Positions 45,952 to 55,354 are shown, counted from the first letter of the stretch. The stretch is 64,000 nucleotides of DNA from Candidatus Izemoplasmatales bacterium (GCA_028698875.1 JAQVVR010000008.1:1-64000), one strand, 5' to 3'. A program made the numbers and translations. Notes: generated by a model from the sequence alone, not told the origin.

Positions 45952-47594
45952 CACTCACCCCCATTAAAATAATCTGAAGCCAAGTACTGGTTGATATACC
46001 CATCTTTTAATTCCAAAACATAATCATATTTTTCACTAAGGCCTTCAAAGTATTTGTGGCTGATGGCGATTACTGTCGCATCAAGTCCGAGAATTGTTGC
46101 CTCAATGGCTCGTCCCAATTCATCATTTAGCGAAGATGATGCTTCGTCAACAAAGAGAATATCCGCCTTTTTATACAAAGCTCTTGCAATGGATATTCTT
46201 TGTCGTTCTCCTCCGGAAAGGTTTTTACCGTTTTCGGCAATTAGTGTGTCCATGCCAGAATCAAATGAAGCTATAAAATCCTTTAATCCAGCCATTTCCG
46301 CTGCTTTTTTCATTTGTGAATAGTCCGTATCTTTAAAGAGTGATATATTGTCACCTATGGAGGCTTCAAACAAGAAAACATCTTGATATATAAACGATAC
46401 ATTTTTGTTGAACGACTGTGTTTGAATGGTCTTTAAATCAACCCCATCAATGTCAATCTGACCCTCATAATCATCATATGCCATTGATAATAACTTTATG
46501 AGTGTCGTCTTGCCTGAGCCACTAGGACCATTGAGAAGATACTTCTTGCCTTTTTCAATGGTAAAGTTTAAGTACTTAAACACTTGTTTTTGATCATATG
46601 CAAAACTTAACCCACGGACTGTGATTTGGTTTTCAAAGTGGTATGGATTAGCTCGATTATTTGTTTCTTCCTCATCATGGTCTTGATCCGTAATTTTGTG
46701 ATATATCGCAACTGATGACTTTAACACATTGTAAAGCGGAAGCATGCGAACAAGAGGAAACACCGCTTGCCCAGCAAGTTGAATTACTAAAACAAATGAT
46801 CCAATGCTGATTGCATGATTTGGACTATACATTAAATATACAATCAATCCAAGCATCACAATTGAACCAATTGCTTCATTCGTATGACTTTGAAGAGCAG
46901 TAAAAAAATTAAACTTTAGCTTTTTCTTTTCGAGGGTCGCAATTTGGTTCTTGCTCCGTTTAAGAAACATCTGTTCAATATTATTTAGTTTAAGGATTTC
47001 AAGTCCGTTAAATGTATTTGCGACATTGACAGTAAATTTTTCATTTTCGTCGGACTTTTCCTGTTGAAGTTTTATTGTATGGTTTTCATATAATTTCGAG
47101 ATTCCCAAAACAATTAGCGAAATAGCAAAAATAATTAATCCAACCGACCAGTTAACAAACATTAATATGCCCAGAATTACAACATATGACCCACAACGCA
47201 AGATAAAATTGAGTAACGACATAAAGAAAGTGTTTTCAAATGTATTAATATCATTAGTTAAGTTTGAAATATATACATCTCGTGACTTTTGATTAAATTC
47301 TTTTAAACTCATATGAAGTATCTTATCAAAAGCACGTACACGAACAGAAAGGAGAACATCTCGCATAAAAGCGATCCGTAACATTCGTGAAGTTAAAAAT
47401 AATGTAGCGCTAATGACTATATATCCAACTGATAGCCATATAGTCTCATTAAAATATTCATTTGTTGCAACTTCTATGGTTTGAAAAATCCTAGCGAAAA
47501 TAAACGCTTGCATAACGTCTGATACAATAAAAAAGAGACAAGCAATGAAGTACTGAACAAAACGACTCTTTTTTTCCATTAAAAGCTCTTTCAT
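45951..47594 (-). CDS. ABC exporter half-transporter, subunit A
   Basis: It shares the layout of its partner: six membrane segments and an ATPase domain with Walker A GPSGSGKTT, signature LSGGERQR, Walker B ILFVDEASS and H-loop His. Both subunits keep the catalytic Glu position differently (EAF in one, EAS in the other), so neither looks dead. It is first in the pair, with GAGGGG before the ATG. The MerR and AraC regulators downstream may control it. Confidence 0.9.
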   Translation of the reverse strand: MKELLMEKKSRFVQYFIACLFFIVSDVMQAFIFARIFQTIEVATNEYFNETIWLSVGYIVISATLFLTSRMLRIAFMRDVLLSVRVRAFDKILHMSLKEFNQKSRDVYISNLTNDINTFENTFFMSLLNFILRCGSYVVILGILMFVNWSVGLIIFAISLIVLGISKLYENHTIKLQQEKSDENEKFTVNVANTFNGLEILKLNNIEQMFLKRSKNQIATLEKKKLKFNFFTALQSHTNEAIGSIVMLGLIVYLMYSPNHAISIGSFVLVIQLAGQAVFPLVRMLPLYNVLKSSVAIYHKITDQDHDEEETNNRANPYHFENQITVRGLSFAYDQKQVFKYLNFTIEKGKKYLLNGPSGSGKTTLIKLLSMAYDDYEGQIDIDGVDLKTIQTQSFNKNVSFIYQDVFLFEASIGDNISLFKDTDYSQMKKAAEMAGLKDFIASFDSGMDTLIAENGKNLSGGERQRISIARALYKKADILFVDEASSSLNDELGRAIEATILGLDATVIAISHKYFEGLSEKYDYVLELKDGYINQYLASDYFNGGE

Positions 47595-47814
47595 AAATTA
47601 AAACCCCTCTATATCAAGCATCTATATTAATTATATTAACATTGTAATTAATAATCAAGGTTTTTTTTACTATTTTGATAAATATTATGAATATATATAT
47701 AATTTACTCATAATTGTCATAAAGAATATCATCTGTTATCGAGTATCAGTTCATATGTGTGATTATGTTCCGTTGATTCCTAAACTAAAAACTCATACTT
47801 TCGCTCAATTCTAG

Positions 47815-47850
47815 AAAAAGGGGAATGTCCAATGATGGCATTCCCCTTTT
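47815..47850 (-). terminator. Terminator downstream of the M1 peptidase gene
   Basis: AAAAGGGGAATG pairs perfectly with CATTCCCCTTTT. It lies about 155 nt after the peptidase stop. The stretch 47595-47814 upstream of the ABC pair shows nothing else. Confidence 0.8.
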
Positions 47851-47970
47851 ATGTAAAATCATATATTTATGCTTGTACGAATGACAATTATCTCTTCTTT
47901 AAATTAGAGCAAATTAAAGTTTTCTCGTGGATCAAAGCACCATTCACGATCAAGTATCTTCTTCTCAAAT

Positions 47971-47995
47971 ATCGGATAATCTCTCCTTATCCGAT
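47971..47995. repeat. Perfect inverted repeat just after the M1 peptidase gene
   Basis: ATCGGATAA pairs with TTATCCGAT around a 7-nt loop. No U-tract follows. The arms lie within a reading frame that could be a shifted tail of the peptidase (47906-48004). Confidence 0.6.
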
Positions 47996-48004
47996 AGTCT
48001 TTGG

Positions 48005-49414
48005 TTAGGGCCGGTTGTCAAAATCTTGTAATGCATTTAGTTGCAAGTAAAACCATTCCTTAGTGATTGCTACTTCGCTTTCCCGTTCCATTAAGTCAAG
48101 AAACGCATCCAAGGTCACAACTTCATTGTTATATTCTAAAAAATATGTGTGCAAGATGGCAGCCATTTCTTCAACATCATTGCCAAGAAACTCCTCCACA
48201 AAATAGCGGAGCATAGCTGGCCCATGATAATATATCAAAAAGGCATAGTCTTCACCATACTCATCAACTTGTCGTAAAAGTGTGGCACCTAGATTGTCTT
48301 GATACTTTTGCGCAAGTTCGGGTTTCAAACTCGTTCGATAATTCAAATATCCATTATATCCTTCCATACCATATAATCCATAATAATACAGGGATACAGC
48401 ATATGTAGTCAATGATTCATCAAGGAAAGATTCATTTGCTTGATCATTGCCTATCATCGAATAAAACCATTGATGCACAACTTCGTGTACTACGGTACCT
48501 TCTAGTATTTCATTTAAACAATAGATTACACCGCTACTTTCCATACCATAGAAATATCCATACTCAAGAGTAAAATGGTCATAATTATATGGTCCAATAT
48601 ATGTTGTCATTGTATTCATTGTATCTTCAAGATATTGAAAGGAGTCTTCGATTTCTTGCATTGTTAAATCTCTTACTGCATATATTTTTATATTTATTCC
48701 GTTGATGATACGTTGATAAACGTGATAAAGAGATGAGGCACTAAATGAGAAATCTCGAGCGTTTTGTAATTCAAAATTAATTATTTTTCGGCCCCATAAG
48801 TTTTGTTCATCCACTACTTTTCCCCCACTAGCCACAAGATAATTACTTGGAACATTGAGGGAAACGTAATAATCACCAACTTCATTGTAATAAGATTCAC
48901 CGTGAAATGTATACGGTTCAACGTGCCATTCTTCATCATCATACATAGCAACCCATGGATAAAAAAACATGGTTAAATAGTAATGATCATAAGCAACAAT
49001 ACGATCAAAATCCCAGTATTGAAACTCATATTTATATGTTATGGAAATACGCTGACCTTTGAGTAGTGTTTGGGCCAAGGTAATATGCAAAGCTGTGTCA
49101 TCATCACCGCCAATATCAAAGGCTACATCGGAACCATTAATTCGAAGGTACTCAAATGTTGTATTATACTGTGATGTACCCAGTTTATATGCATTCGGAT
49201 AAATAATAATATAAAGATCGTTTAGATCGTAATCATCGTTTTTATAATATAATTCTCCCACGACGCTTAGAGTATCATTTGCATCATCAAGATACAAACT
49301 CATAATGTACACATTGTTTTCCGTTTCATATCGATTCTCATTTGCGGGGTTTGTACTATTTTGACATCCCGTAAGGATTATTAAAAGAAACGAAAGAATA
49401 ATTATTTTTTTCAT
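48005..49414 (-). CDS. M1-family metallopeptidase lipoprotein
   Basis: A lipoprotein signal ends in IILTGC (Cys17). The catalytic core has the zinc motif HEVVHQW (His310, Glu311, His314) with Glu333 as third ligand in LDESLTTY, and YGMESSGV as the GxMEN-like substrate loop. It is an aminopeptidase-type (gluzincin) enzyme tethered outside the cell that may trim peptides before uptake. GGAG 6 nt before the ATG at 49414 sets the start. At 470 residues it lacks the large C-terminal region of PepN-type enzymes. Confidence 0.9.
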   Translation of the reverse strand: MKKIIILSFLLIILTGCQNSTNPANENRYETENNVYIMSLYLDDANDTLSVVGELYYKNDDYDLNDLYIIIYPNAYKLGTSQYNTTFEYLRINGSDVAFDIGGDDDTALHITLAQTLLKGQRISITYKYEFQYWDFDRIVAYDHYYLTMFFYPWVAMYDDEEWHVEPYTFHGESYYNEVGDYYVSLNVPSNYLVASGGKVVDEQNLWGRKIINFELQNARDFSFSASSLYHVYQRIINGINIKIYAVRDLTMQEIEDSFQYLEDTMNTMTTYIGPYNYDHFTLEYGYFYGMESSGVIYCLNEILEGTVVHEVVHQWFYSMIGNDQANESFLDESLTTYAVSLYYYGLYGMEGYNGYLNYRTSLKPELAQKYQDNLGATLLRQVDEYGEDYAFLIYYHGPAMLRYFVEEFLGNDVEEMAAILHTYFLEYNNEVVTLDAFLDLMERESEVAITKEWFYLQLNALQDFDNRP

Positions 49415-49488
49415 ATTCTTCTCCAGACTCAATTATGGTATATTTTTTGCATGTATCACATAAAATTGGAATCAAAAAAACAAATCAT

Positions 49489-50550
49489 TTATGCATTATT
49501 TTCTTTAGGAAACCAATGCTGGGTTTTATTGGCTATCTTCACCAGCATCAACATTACAGGAACCTCAGTAAGAACCCCAACAATAGTTGCTAAAGCGACT
49601 CCTGGGTTTAATGGAAATAAAGCTATTGCAACAGCCACTGCTAGTTCAAAGAAATTTGAGGCTCCAATAAAACCCGCTGGAGCCGATATGGTAAATGGAA
49701 GTTTTGCAATCCGACATGATCCATAAGAAATAAAAAAGATGACAAAAGTCTGGATTATTAACGGAATTGCAATCAAAAGAATATGAAGCGGATTATTCCA
49801 TATTAAGTCTGCTTGCGTGCTAAAAATAATGATTAATGTTAATAACAAACCAAATACTGTAACTTTAGATAATTTGGCGATGATTTTGGTGTTTAGATAT
49901 TCCAGCCCTTTTTTCTTGATAACAAGTGTTCTTGTAATGGTTCCGAAAACCAGAGGAACAACTACAAATAAAACAACTGAGAGAAACAAAGTAGTCCATG
50001 GTATCGTAAACCCACCGATTCCTAGTTGCAGAGCCACGATTGGCACATAGAGAACAAGTATGATTAAATCGTTTGTCGCAACCTGTACAAGGGTATACGC
50101 GGCTTTTCCTTTTGTTAATGAACTCCAAACAAATACCATTGCTGTACAAGGTGCAGCACCCAGAAGAACCGCTCCGGCTAAGTATTCACGAGCAATATCA
50201 ACGGGTAAGATGTTTTTATATATGATGAGGAAGAACAGGCTAGCAAGAGCAAACATCATGAATGGCTTGATTAACCAGTTGACTATCCAAGTGATAAACA
50301 AACCCTTGGGATTTTTTCCAACGTTTTTGATGCTTGTGAAATCAATTTTTAGCATCATCGGATATATCATGAGCCAAATAAGGATAGCTATGATGATATT
50401 TACATTGGCAACTTCAAACCGACTGATAAAGTTTGGTATTTTGGGGAAAAGCTTACCTATAGCGACGCCAACCACCATACATAAAAAGACCCAAATAGTA
50501 AGATACTTATCAAAAAAACTGATTCCATTTGCATTCCTTATTGTCTTCAT
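49489..50550 (-). CDS. acr3: ACR3-family arsenite efflux transporter
   Basis: The 353-residue protein has ten membrane segments and the ACR3 signature GAAPCTAMVFVWS with the conserved Cys, plus LAGAVLLGAAP and ATNDLIILVLYVP. It should expel arsenite using the proton gradient. AGGAG 7 nt before the ATG at 50550 is the ribosome site; the frame stays open to 50589. No arsR or arsC gene is adjacent, so its control is not shown. Confidence 0.93.
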   Translation of the reverse strand: MKTIRNANGISFFDKYLTIWVFLCMVVGVAIGKLFPKIPNFISRFEVANVNIIIAILIWLMIYPMMLKIDFTSIKNVGKNPKGLFITWIVNWLIKPFMMFALASLFFLIIYKNILPVDIAREYLAGAVLLGAAPCTAMVFVWSSLTKGKAAYTLVQVATNDLIILVLYVPIVALQLGIGGFTIPWTTLFLSVVLFVVVPLVFGTITRTLVIKKKGLEYLNTKIIAKLSKVTVFGLLLTLIIIFSTQADLIWNNPLHILLIAIPLIIQTFVIFFISYGSCRIAKLPFTISAPAGFIGASNFFELAVAVAIALFPLNPGVALATIVGVLTEVPVMLMLVKIANKTQHWFPKENNA

Positions 50551-50744
50551 ATGAGAACTCCTAAGCCGTTTCCATATTTCTATTTGCATTATATCAACAT
50601 TATTTTGATGTGTAAAGAATGGTACAGTAACTTTTAGTAAGAAAGCATCAACACTTTATAACATCATATATTATCAACAAGAATGCATATAGCGGGATTG
50701 ATTTACTTTCTTGATCATTTCAAGATCCTCAACAATTAAATAAT

Positions 50745-51749
50745 CTATTTCTTATAACGAACTGAGAGTTTAGCAAGTTGGGTAAAACTGGTTTTAAAAA
50801 TTAGTGTACATGCAAGAACATTTCTCCACCATCCAAAGTGAAAGATGTTATATCTGGCATATTTCTCTACTTCCATGATTAAACCAAGATATCCAAGCAT
50901 GATTGCAAAACGGATTCGTTCATTATCGGTAATAATTAGCGGTGAATCACTAATTTTGTTGTATGCATCAATGGATTCTTTCTTTTTATCAAGTGACATA
51001 TTCATAAAGTCTAAACAGACAAAATCAGCAATTCGGTCACCAAAGAAACAGCGTTCTAGATCAATCCAGGCAAGTTTAATATTCCCATTTTCCTTTTGGC
51101 AAAAGATATTTGGCGGCCAAATATCAAAATTAACCATGTTACTGTCGACCGTTGTCAATATTTTTTCGTTTTGTTTGATATATTCAAGCAGTTTTTTGCC
51201 ATTTCGAGTATCTCTTTTAAGCCGCTGACAATCATTTATGAGATTTTCTACCATTGATGTAATCGCCAAATACCAGTTATCATATAAAGTATTTTGACGA
51301 TATCCAAATTTGTCGTTTTTGATTAAGTGCATTTGTGCAACCATCTCAGCGATTTTTAATTGAACGGTTGCCTTTTCAGTAGTTGTCAATTGGGTTTGGT
51401 TTATTTGTTCCCCCATAAGTTTTTCCATTATAAAAAAACCGGATTGAGTTTGCTTACATGTAAAATCAGAATAGTATATATCTGGCACTTTGATATTGGT
51501 TTTATCATGTATCAAAGAGTAAAAATATACTTCTTGTTTAATCATATCGTTTTCATATGTTAATGTGTGACAATTTCCCTTAGGAGCAATTTTTATAACA
51601 TACTCCTTCCCTGAGGAAATGCCGGAAAAAATGCTATTGTATTCGCCGTTACCCAATGGACGAATGTTTGTAATTCCCTCGATACCAGCAGTATCAAACA
51701 AAGCGATGATACTTTGTGAATCCATCACCCATTTGCTTTTGCTTTTCAT
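50745..51749 (-). CDS. APH-fold phosphotransferase with changed catalytic loop
   Basis: The 334-residue protein fits the aminoglycoside phosphotransferase/fructosamine kinase fold: Lys53 in YVIKIA, a hinge FIMEKLMG, a catalytic loop VNFDIWPPNIF and WIDLE with metal Asp230. The usual HGD is N-F-D (Asn207, Asp209), with Asn214 kept. It probably phosphorylates a small hydroxylated compound; the substrate is unknown. GGAG lies before the ATG. Confidence 0.78.
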   Translation of the reverse strand: MKSKSKWVMDSQSIIALFDTAGIEGITNIRPLGNGEYNSIFSGISSGKEYVIKIAPKGNCHTLTYENDMIKQEVYFYSLIHDKTNIKVPDIYYSDFTCKQTQSGFFIMEKLMGEQINQTQLTTTEKATVQLKIAEMVAQMHLIKNDKFGYRQNTLYDNWYLAITSMVENLINDCQRLKRDTRNGKKLLEYIKQNEKILTTVDSNMVNFDIWPPNIFCQKENGNIKLAWIDLERCFFGDRIADFVCLDFMNMSLDKKKESIDAYNKISDSPLIITDNERIRFAIMLGYLGLIMEVEKYARYNIFHFGWWRNVLACTLIFKTSFTQLAKLSVRYKK

Positions 51750-51816
51750 TTAGGTCTCCTTTAATAGTAATAGCAGTAATTAAAATCATTATACTCCATC
51801 AAGGATTTTTTGAATA

Positions 51817-51857
51817 GAAAAAGGGCAAAAGTAAGCTTTCAATTCTAACTTCTGCCC
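51817..51857 (-). terminator. Terminator after the antiporter gene
   Basis: GGGCAGAAGTTAG pairs with CTTACTTTTGCCC (two mismatches), followed by five T on the minus strand. Confidence 0.75.
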
Positions 51858-51903
51858 GGCTATTTAAATGATGAATTGATATAGTCTCACTTTATCAGTT
51901 ATA

Positions 51904-53112
51904 CTACTCTTTAACTGGAATTTCTCCTGATTTCTTCAAAGCGATTTTAGTAAGGATCGGTCCGATGAGTTCACATACTAAAGTGGAACATAATACAATG
52001 ACTCTAATTTTCGCTCCCAATTCACCTGGTAAAGCCTGGGAAGCTATGATGCTCAATCCAATCGCAACCCCAGCTTGGGGTAACAAAGCTAACCCCATAT
52101 ATTTTCCAACATTTGGATCGGCATGAACCCATTTTGCCCCTAACCATGTGCCAAATACTTTGCCAAACAGTCGAATTACTAGATATATGACTCCAATTAT
52201 CCCAACAGCTAATAGACTTGATAGTTTCAAATCGGCGCCACTTAAAACGAAAAACATAATAAAAATTGGTGGGGTGACGAAATAAATGAGCCCATTTACC
52301 TCTTCGTATTTATGACTCATATTGGCAAACACTCCGCCCAAAGCCATACAAGCAAGGAGGGATGATCCACCGGCTAATTCAGATAAATAGAGAGTTAAAA
52401 AAATCAATGCAACCACAAGGCTGATGCGATTTCCTCTTCCGGTCCAGAATTTGCACCCAAGTGAGAGTAACACTCCAATGATTCCCCCGATTCCCAACGA
52501 TACAACAATTTCCCATAGTGGTTCCAACACTTGTAGAATCATTGGTGTTGATGATGATGCATTTCCCAACATGTTGGAAATGGCGACACATATTCCAAAA
52601 AAGATGATTGTCGTGCCATCATCAATGGCAACAACACTCATTAGCATATCCGTCATCGGCCCCTTTGCTTTATACTGACGAACAACCATTAAAGTCGCAG
52701 CAGGTGCCGTTGCCGCCGCAATTGCCGATAAAACAAGTGCAAATCGGAGGTTATCAACCGATAATTGTCCTGTAATCGCAAAATAAATCACAAAAGCAAT
52801 TAACACAAAAATGACCGCTAGTAATGATTCTAAGATAGCAATTATTATTGGTCCCATTCCCACTTTTTTAAAATAGGACAGTTTTAACTCGTTGCCAATT
52901 GAAAAAGCAATGAAGCCCAACGCAACATTAGAAACAAGTTCTAAAGAACCGATTGCCTCTTCGGTTATGATGCCCAGGATGCTTGGTCCAATAAGGAGAC
53001 CGACAATCAAATATCCAGTTACTGTCGGCATTTTTATTAATTTTGTTAGTTTTCCAAAAAGCAAGCCAGCTATCAACAGAAGGCCAGCGTAAAAAAGAAT
53101 CGTTAAGTCCAT
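51904..53112 (-). CDS. CPA2-family cation:proton antiporter
   Basis: The 402-residue protein has about twelve membrane helices and the CPA2 pattern (KLIKMPTVTGYLIVGLLIGP at the start, SAIAAATAPAATLMV and VAIDDGTTIIFF with the paired Asp). It exchanges Na+ or K+ for H+. It lacks the C-terminal TrkA domains of KefB-type carriers, so control may come from the PII-like protein encoded 17 nt upstream. Confidence 0.9.
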   Translation of the reverse strand: MDLTILFYAGLLLIAGLLFGKLTKLIKMPTVTGYLIVGLLIGPSILGIITEEAIGSLELVSNVALGFIAFSIGNELKLSYFKKVGMGPIIIAILESLLAVIFVLIAFVIYFAITGQLSVDNLRFALVLSAIAAATAPAATLMVVRQYKAKGPMTDMLMSVVAIDDGTTIIFFGICVAISNMLGNASSSTPMILQVLEPLWEIVVSLGIGGIIGVLLSLGCKFWTGRGNRISLVVALIFLTLYLSELAGGSSLLACMALGGVFANMSHKYEEVNGLIYFVTPPIFIMFFVLSGADLKLSSLLAVGIIGVIYLVIRLFGKVFGTWLGAKWVHADPNVGKYMGLALLPQAGVAIGLSIIASQALPGELGAKIRVIVLCSTLVCELIGPILTKIALKKSGEIPVKE

Positions 53113-53129
53113 GTATTACATCCCCTATA

Positions 53130-53465
53130 TTATTTCTTATATCCCTTTATATAATCGATTGGTAAAGTGAAAACAATACCGGAATTTGGCCTTGATAAAT
53201 CGCCAACAAACTCATCAATGAAACTTAATACAACCGATACTTGTTCATCTTCCAATGCCATAAGAAAGGTCCGTGACTCAGCGCGTGGGTTGTCAAAAAG
53301 AACTTTGAGTGAGCCAATAAAATCCATATCGTCATTTTCTATCAGAACTCGTCCCATACCCGTGCTATTGATGATTGTGGCACCTTTGATGCCTCTTTGT
53401 TTTAATTCTACAAGGAACTTTTCGAGTTTTTCCACATCGTTCATCACAAATACTAGCAGCTTCAT
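53130..53465 (-). CDS. PII-like regulatory protein
   Basis: The 111-residue protein has the small ferredoxin-like alpha/beta fold pattern of PII/CutA proteins: LVFVMNDVEKLEKFLVELKQ, then GATIINSTGMGRVL, which resembles the PII T-loop base region. It is encoded just before the antiporter. PII-like proteins bind nucleotides and control nearby transporters, so it probably gates the antiporter. Which nucleotide it binds cannot be told. Confidence 0.75.
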   Translation of the reverse strand: MKLLVFVMNDVEKLEKFLVELKQRGIKGATIINSTGMGRVLIENDDMDFIGSLKVLFDNPRAESRTFLMALEDEQVSVVLSFIDEFVGDLSRPNSGIVFTLPIDYIKGYKK

Positions 53466-53726
53466 GCTTTGTCACACTCCTTTTTTTAACACTGTCTATT
53501 TTACCACAACATCTTGCTTTTTCCAATGCATAAAAAGCGTTTTACATCACTAATTTATACAATTTTTGTCTTAAAGAAAAACGAAGTGGTAAAACGATGA
53601 CATAATCATTGTTACGATATGAACCATAGGTAATCCTTTTTATATTTAGAGATGATACATGGTCTATATTACCAGGAATTTGCTTAAAAATGGAAGGTCA
53701 TTAGTAAAGTGAACCCCATTTAGTAA

Positions 53727-53809
53727 AGACAAAATAAAAAGACATTACATGAGATGTTAGTAGATACAGAGCAAGTGTTTATTAGCATCTTTTTTTGTTT
53801 GTCTTTGTA
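53727..53809. repeat. Long imperfect inverted repeat with tandem TTTAGTAAAG copies before it
   Basis: AGACAAAATAAAAAG at 53727 is mirrored by CTTTTTTTGTTTGTCT ending near 53809, enclosing the hairpin at 53752-53790. Two TTAGTAAAG copies lie at 53701-53726. The layout resembles a mobile-element end or MITE remnant, but no transposase is recognised. The rest of 53466-53950 shows no gene. Confidence 0.4.
53752..53797 (+). terminator. Terminator-like hairpin with no gene before it
   Basis: A 16-bp stem (AGATGTTAGTAGATAC with GTGTTTATTAGCATCT, four G-T pairs) has a 7-nt loop and is followed by eight T on the plus strand. No plus-strand gene lies upstream. Confidence 0.6.
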
Positions 53810-53950
53810 TTTGTATCTGATATTGTCGACTTTCAAACCGGTCGGAATTGGTATTAATGCAAAATAAGTGATTTAGTATAGTGTTCACAAAGGAAGCAAT
53901 AAAATGGCAAGTTAAGGACATAAGTTTATTTAGATTACAACAGAAAAAGA

Positions 53951-54886
53951 TTAGTAACGATACTGATCTAAATAGTCGGCATCAACCCAAAAAATGTCGC
54001 TTGTGCCACTCACAAAACGACTAAAAAACAGATATTTTCCATCTGAAGTCACGGATGCACATATTTGTTCTGCTCCATACAAATTTATATCCGATCCAAG
54101 TTTTCTTGGGGTTCCCCAGTAGCCTTGACTTTTAAAGACAATGTAAATATAGTTTGCCGTACCTACTTGTCTATCAAACAACATATAAGATTCATCAGGT
54201 GCTATATACGGATGTGAACCATGAATGCCAACCGCTTCTCTTGATTGAAATTCACCGTTAATATATTTGATGACATAAATTCCATTTAAACCCGTAAAAT
54301 AAATGTTACCTAAATTGGATACGCTAACATACATTGCAAATTCTTGATTCAATCCATTTTCGACGTACACCGGTGTTTGCCAATTTCCATTAACAAAAGT
54401 ACTTTGATAGAAAACATAATCGTCATGATTATCACGCATTGATCCAAAATACATAGTTGTTCCATTTGGGGTGATAAACGGTTCAAATTCTTCGACATCT
54501 TCACTGATTGGAGATAGTTCTGGCTGTGTCCAAGAACCATCAATATATTCAGTAAAAAATAGACGATTGTTGCCTTCGAGAGCTCTTCTTGTAAAAAAAT
54601 AATACTTGTAATCTGGGGAAAACGTACCAGCAAATTCATGATTTGCGTCAGTACTGATGAAATTAGGAGCGAATATCTGGGGAATTATACCTGGCTCATC
54701 AGAAAAAAGTTGGTCTATGATTGACGATGACGTTGATGTTACAGTGGTTTGCGTGGTATCAACGACCGTTGATGTAATGGTTGCTGATGTTTTTAGCGCA
54801 CTAGATTCACACGATATTAACATAAAAGCAAAAAAAGATAAAAGACTTACTATGAACATTCTTCTACTTGTGAAATTAGTTTTCAT
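53951..54886 (-). CDS. Beta-propeller (PD40/TolB-like) lipoprotein
   Basis: A lipoprotein signal ends in FMLISC (Cys26), followed by a Thr/Ser-rich linker. The rest is made of PD40-type blades: FSPDYKYYFFTRR, FITPNGTTMYFGSM, IAPDESYMLFDR, VTSDGKYLFFSR. It should be an anchored beta-propeller outside the cell, binding a ligand or protein; no catalytic site is seen. Confidence 0.82.
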   Translation of the reverse strand: MKTNFTSRRMFIVSLLSFFAFMLISCESSALKTSATITSTVVDTTQTTVTSTSSSIIDQLFSDEPGIIPQIFAPNFISTDANHEFAGTFSPDYKYYFFTRRALEGNNRLFFTEYIDGSWTQPELSPISEDVEEFEPFITPNGTTMYFGSMRDNHDDYVFYQSTFVNGNWQTPVYVENGLNQEFAMYVSVSNLGNIYFTGLNGIYVIKYINGEFQSREAVGIHGSHPYIAPDESYMLFDRQVGTANYIYIVFKSQGYWGTPRKLGSDINLYGAEQICASVTSDGKYLFFSRFVSGTSDIFWVDADYLDQYRY

Positions 54887-55109
54887 CCCTATTCTCCTAA
54901 AATATGCTAATCAGTCATTTGATTTTTTGACATCTGGATCAAAACAGTGAATATATAACAATTTGATTGGTTCCAGGATAGAACCTGCTTGTTGGCTCAG
55001 TCTTCCTCATACCAAAAAGCCTGTCGATAACAGATACACATCTAGCGTAACTAAACCAGATAGTATCGTTAGAACACGCTGTATCGTCTGAGAAGGAAAC
55101 AAAAGAAAT

Positions 55110-55176
55110 AAGGAAATATTATCAGGGCAAATATCCGTTCATGATTATTGACTACTCATAAAAAAAATATTTCCTT
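55110..55176. repeat. Perfect 11-bp inverted repeat with a 45-nt loop
   Basis: AAGGAAATATT (55110-55120) and AATATTTCCTT (55166-55176) can pair. On the minus strand a T-rich run follows, so it may end a short transcript from the promoter at 55326-55354. Confidence 0.45.
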
Positions 55177-55291
55177 CACTATTAAAATCGAAACAGATAT
55201 TTGCAAGTACTTCCGTCATATCAAACCCAAAATTTGAATCAAGGTTTGTGTTAATTTTGCTGCCACAGGTTTGATCCCAACACGATAGCAT
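55145..55291 (-). CDS. Short open frame behind a strong promoter (uncertain)
   Basis: A 48-codon frame begins with MLSCWDQTCGSK and ends with NIFFMSSQ. It lies just downstream of the promoter-operator at 55302-55354. No ribosome site precedes the ATG. It may be a remnant of a larger gene or a small peptide; I do not recognise it. Confidence 0.3.
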   Translation of the reverse strand: MLSCWDQTCGSKINTNLDSNFGFDMTEVLANICFDFNSEGNIFFMSSQ

Positions 55292-55301
55292 TTTATTGAA
55301 A

Positions 55302-55354
55302 GACTACGTCTGTAGTCATGACTCTATTTTATTCGATTGTTTTCCTTATGTCAA
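55302..55354 (-). promoter_or_regulatory. Strong promoter with palindromic operator
   Basis: On the minus strand TTGACA (55354-55349), a 17-nt spacer and TAAAAT (55331-55326) form a near-consensus promoter. GACTACAGACGTAGTC (55317-55302), an inverted repeat, lies right at the expected start point. It resembles BlaI/MecI/CopY operators (TACAnnTGTA) with one change. No standard gene follows for 1.3 kb. In the rest of 54887-55487 I see nothing recognisable. Confidence 0.6.

Noticed and set aside
40706-51749. The two APH-fold kinases as antibiotic-resistance genes
   Set aside because: Only the general fold is visible and one has a changed HGD motif; no resistance subfamily can be recognised.
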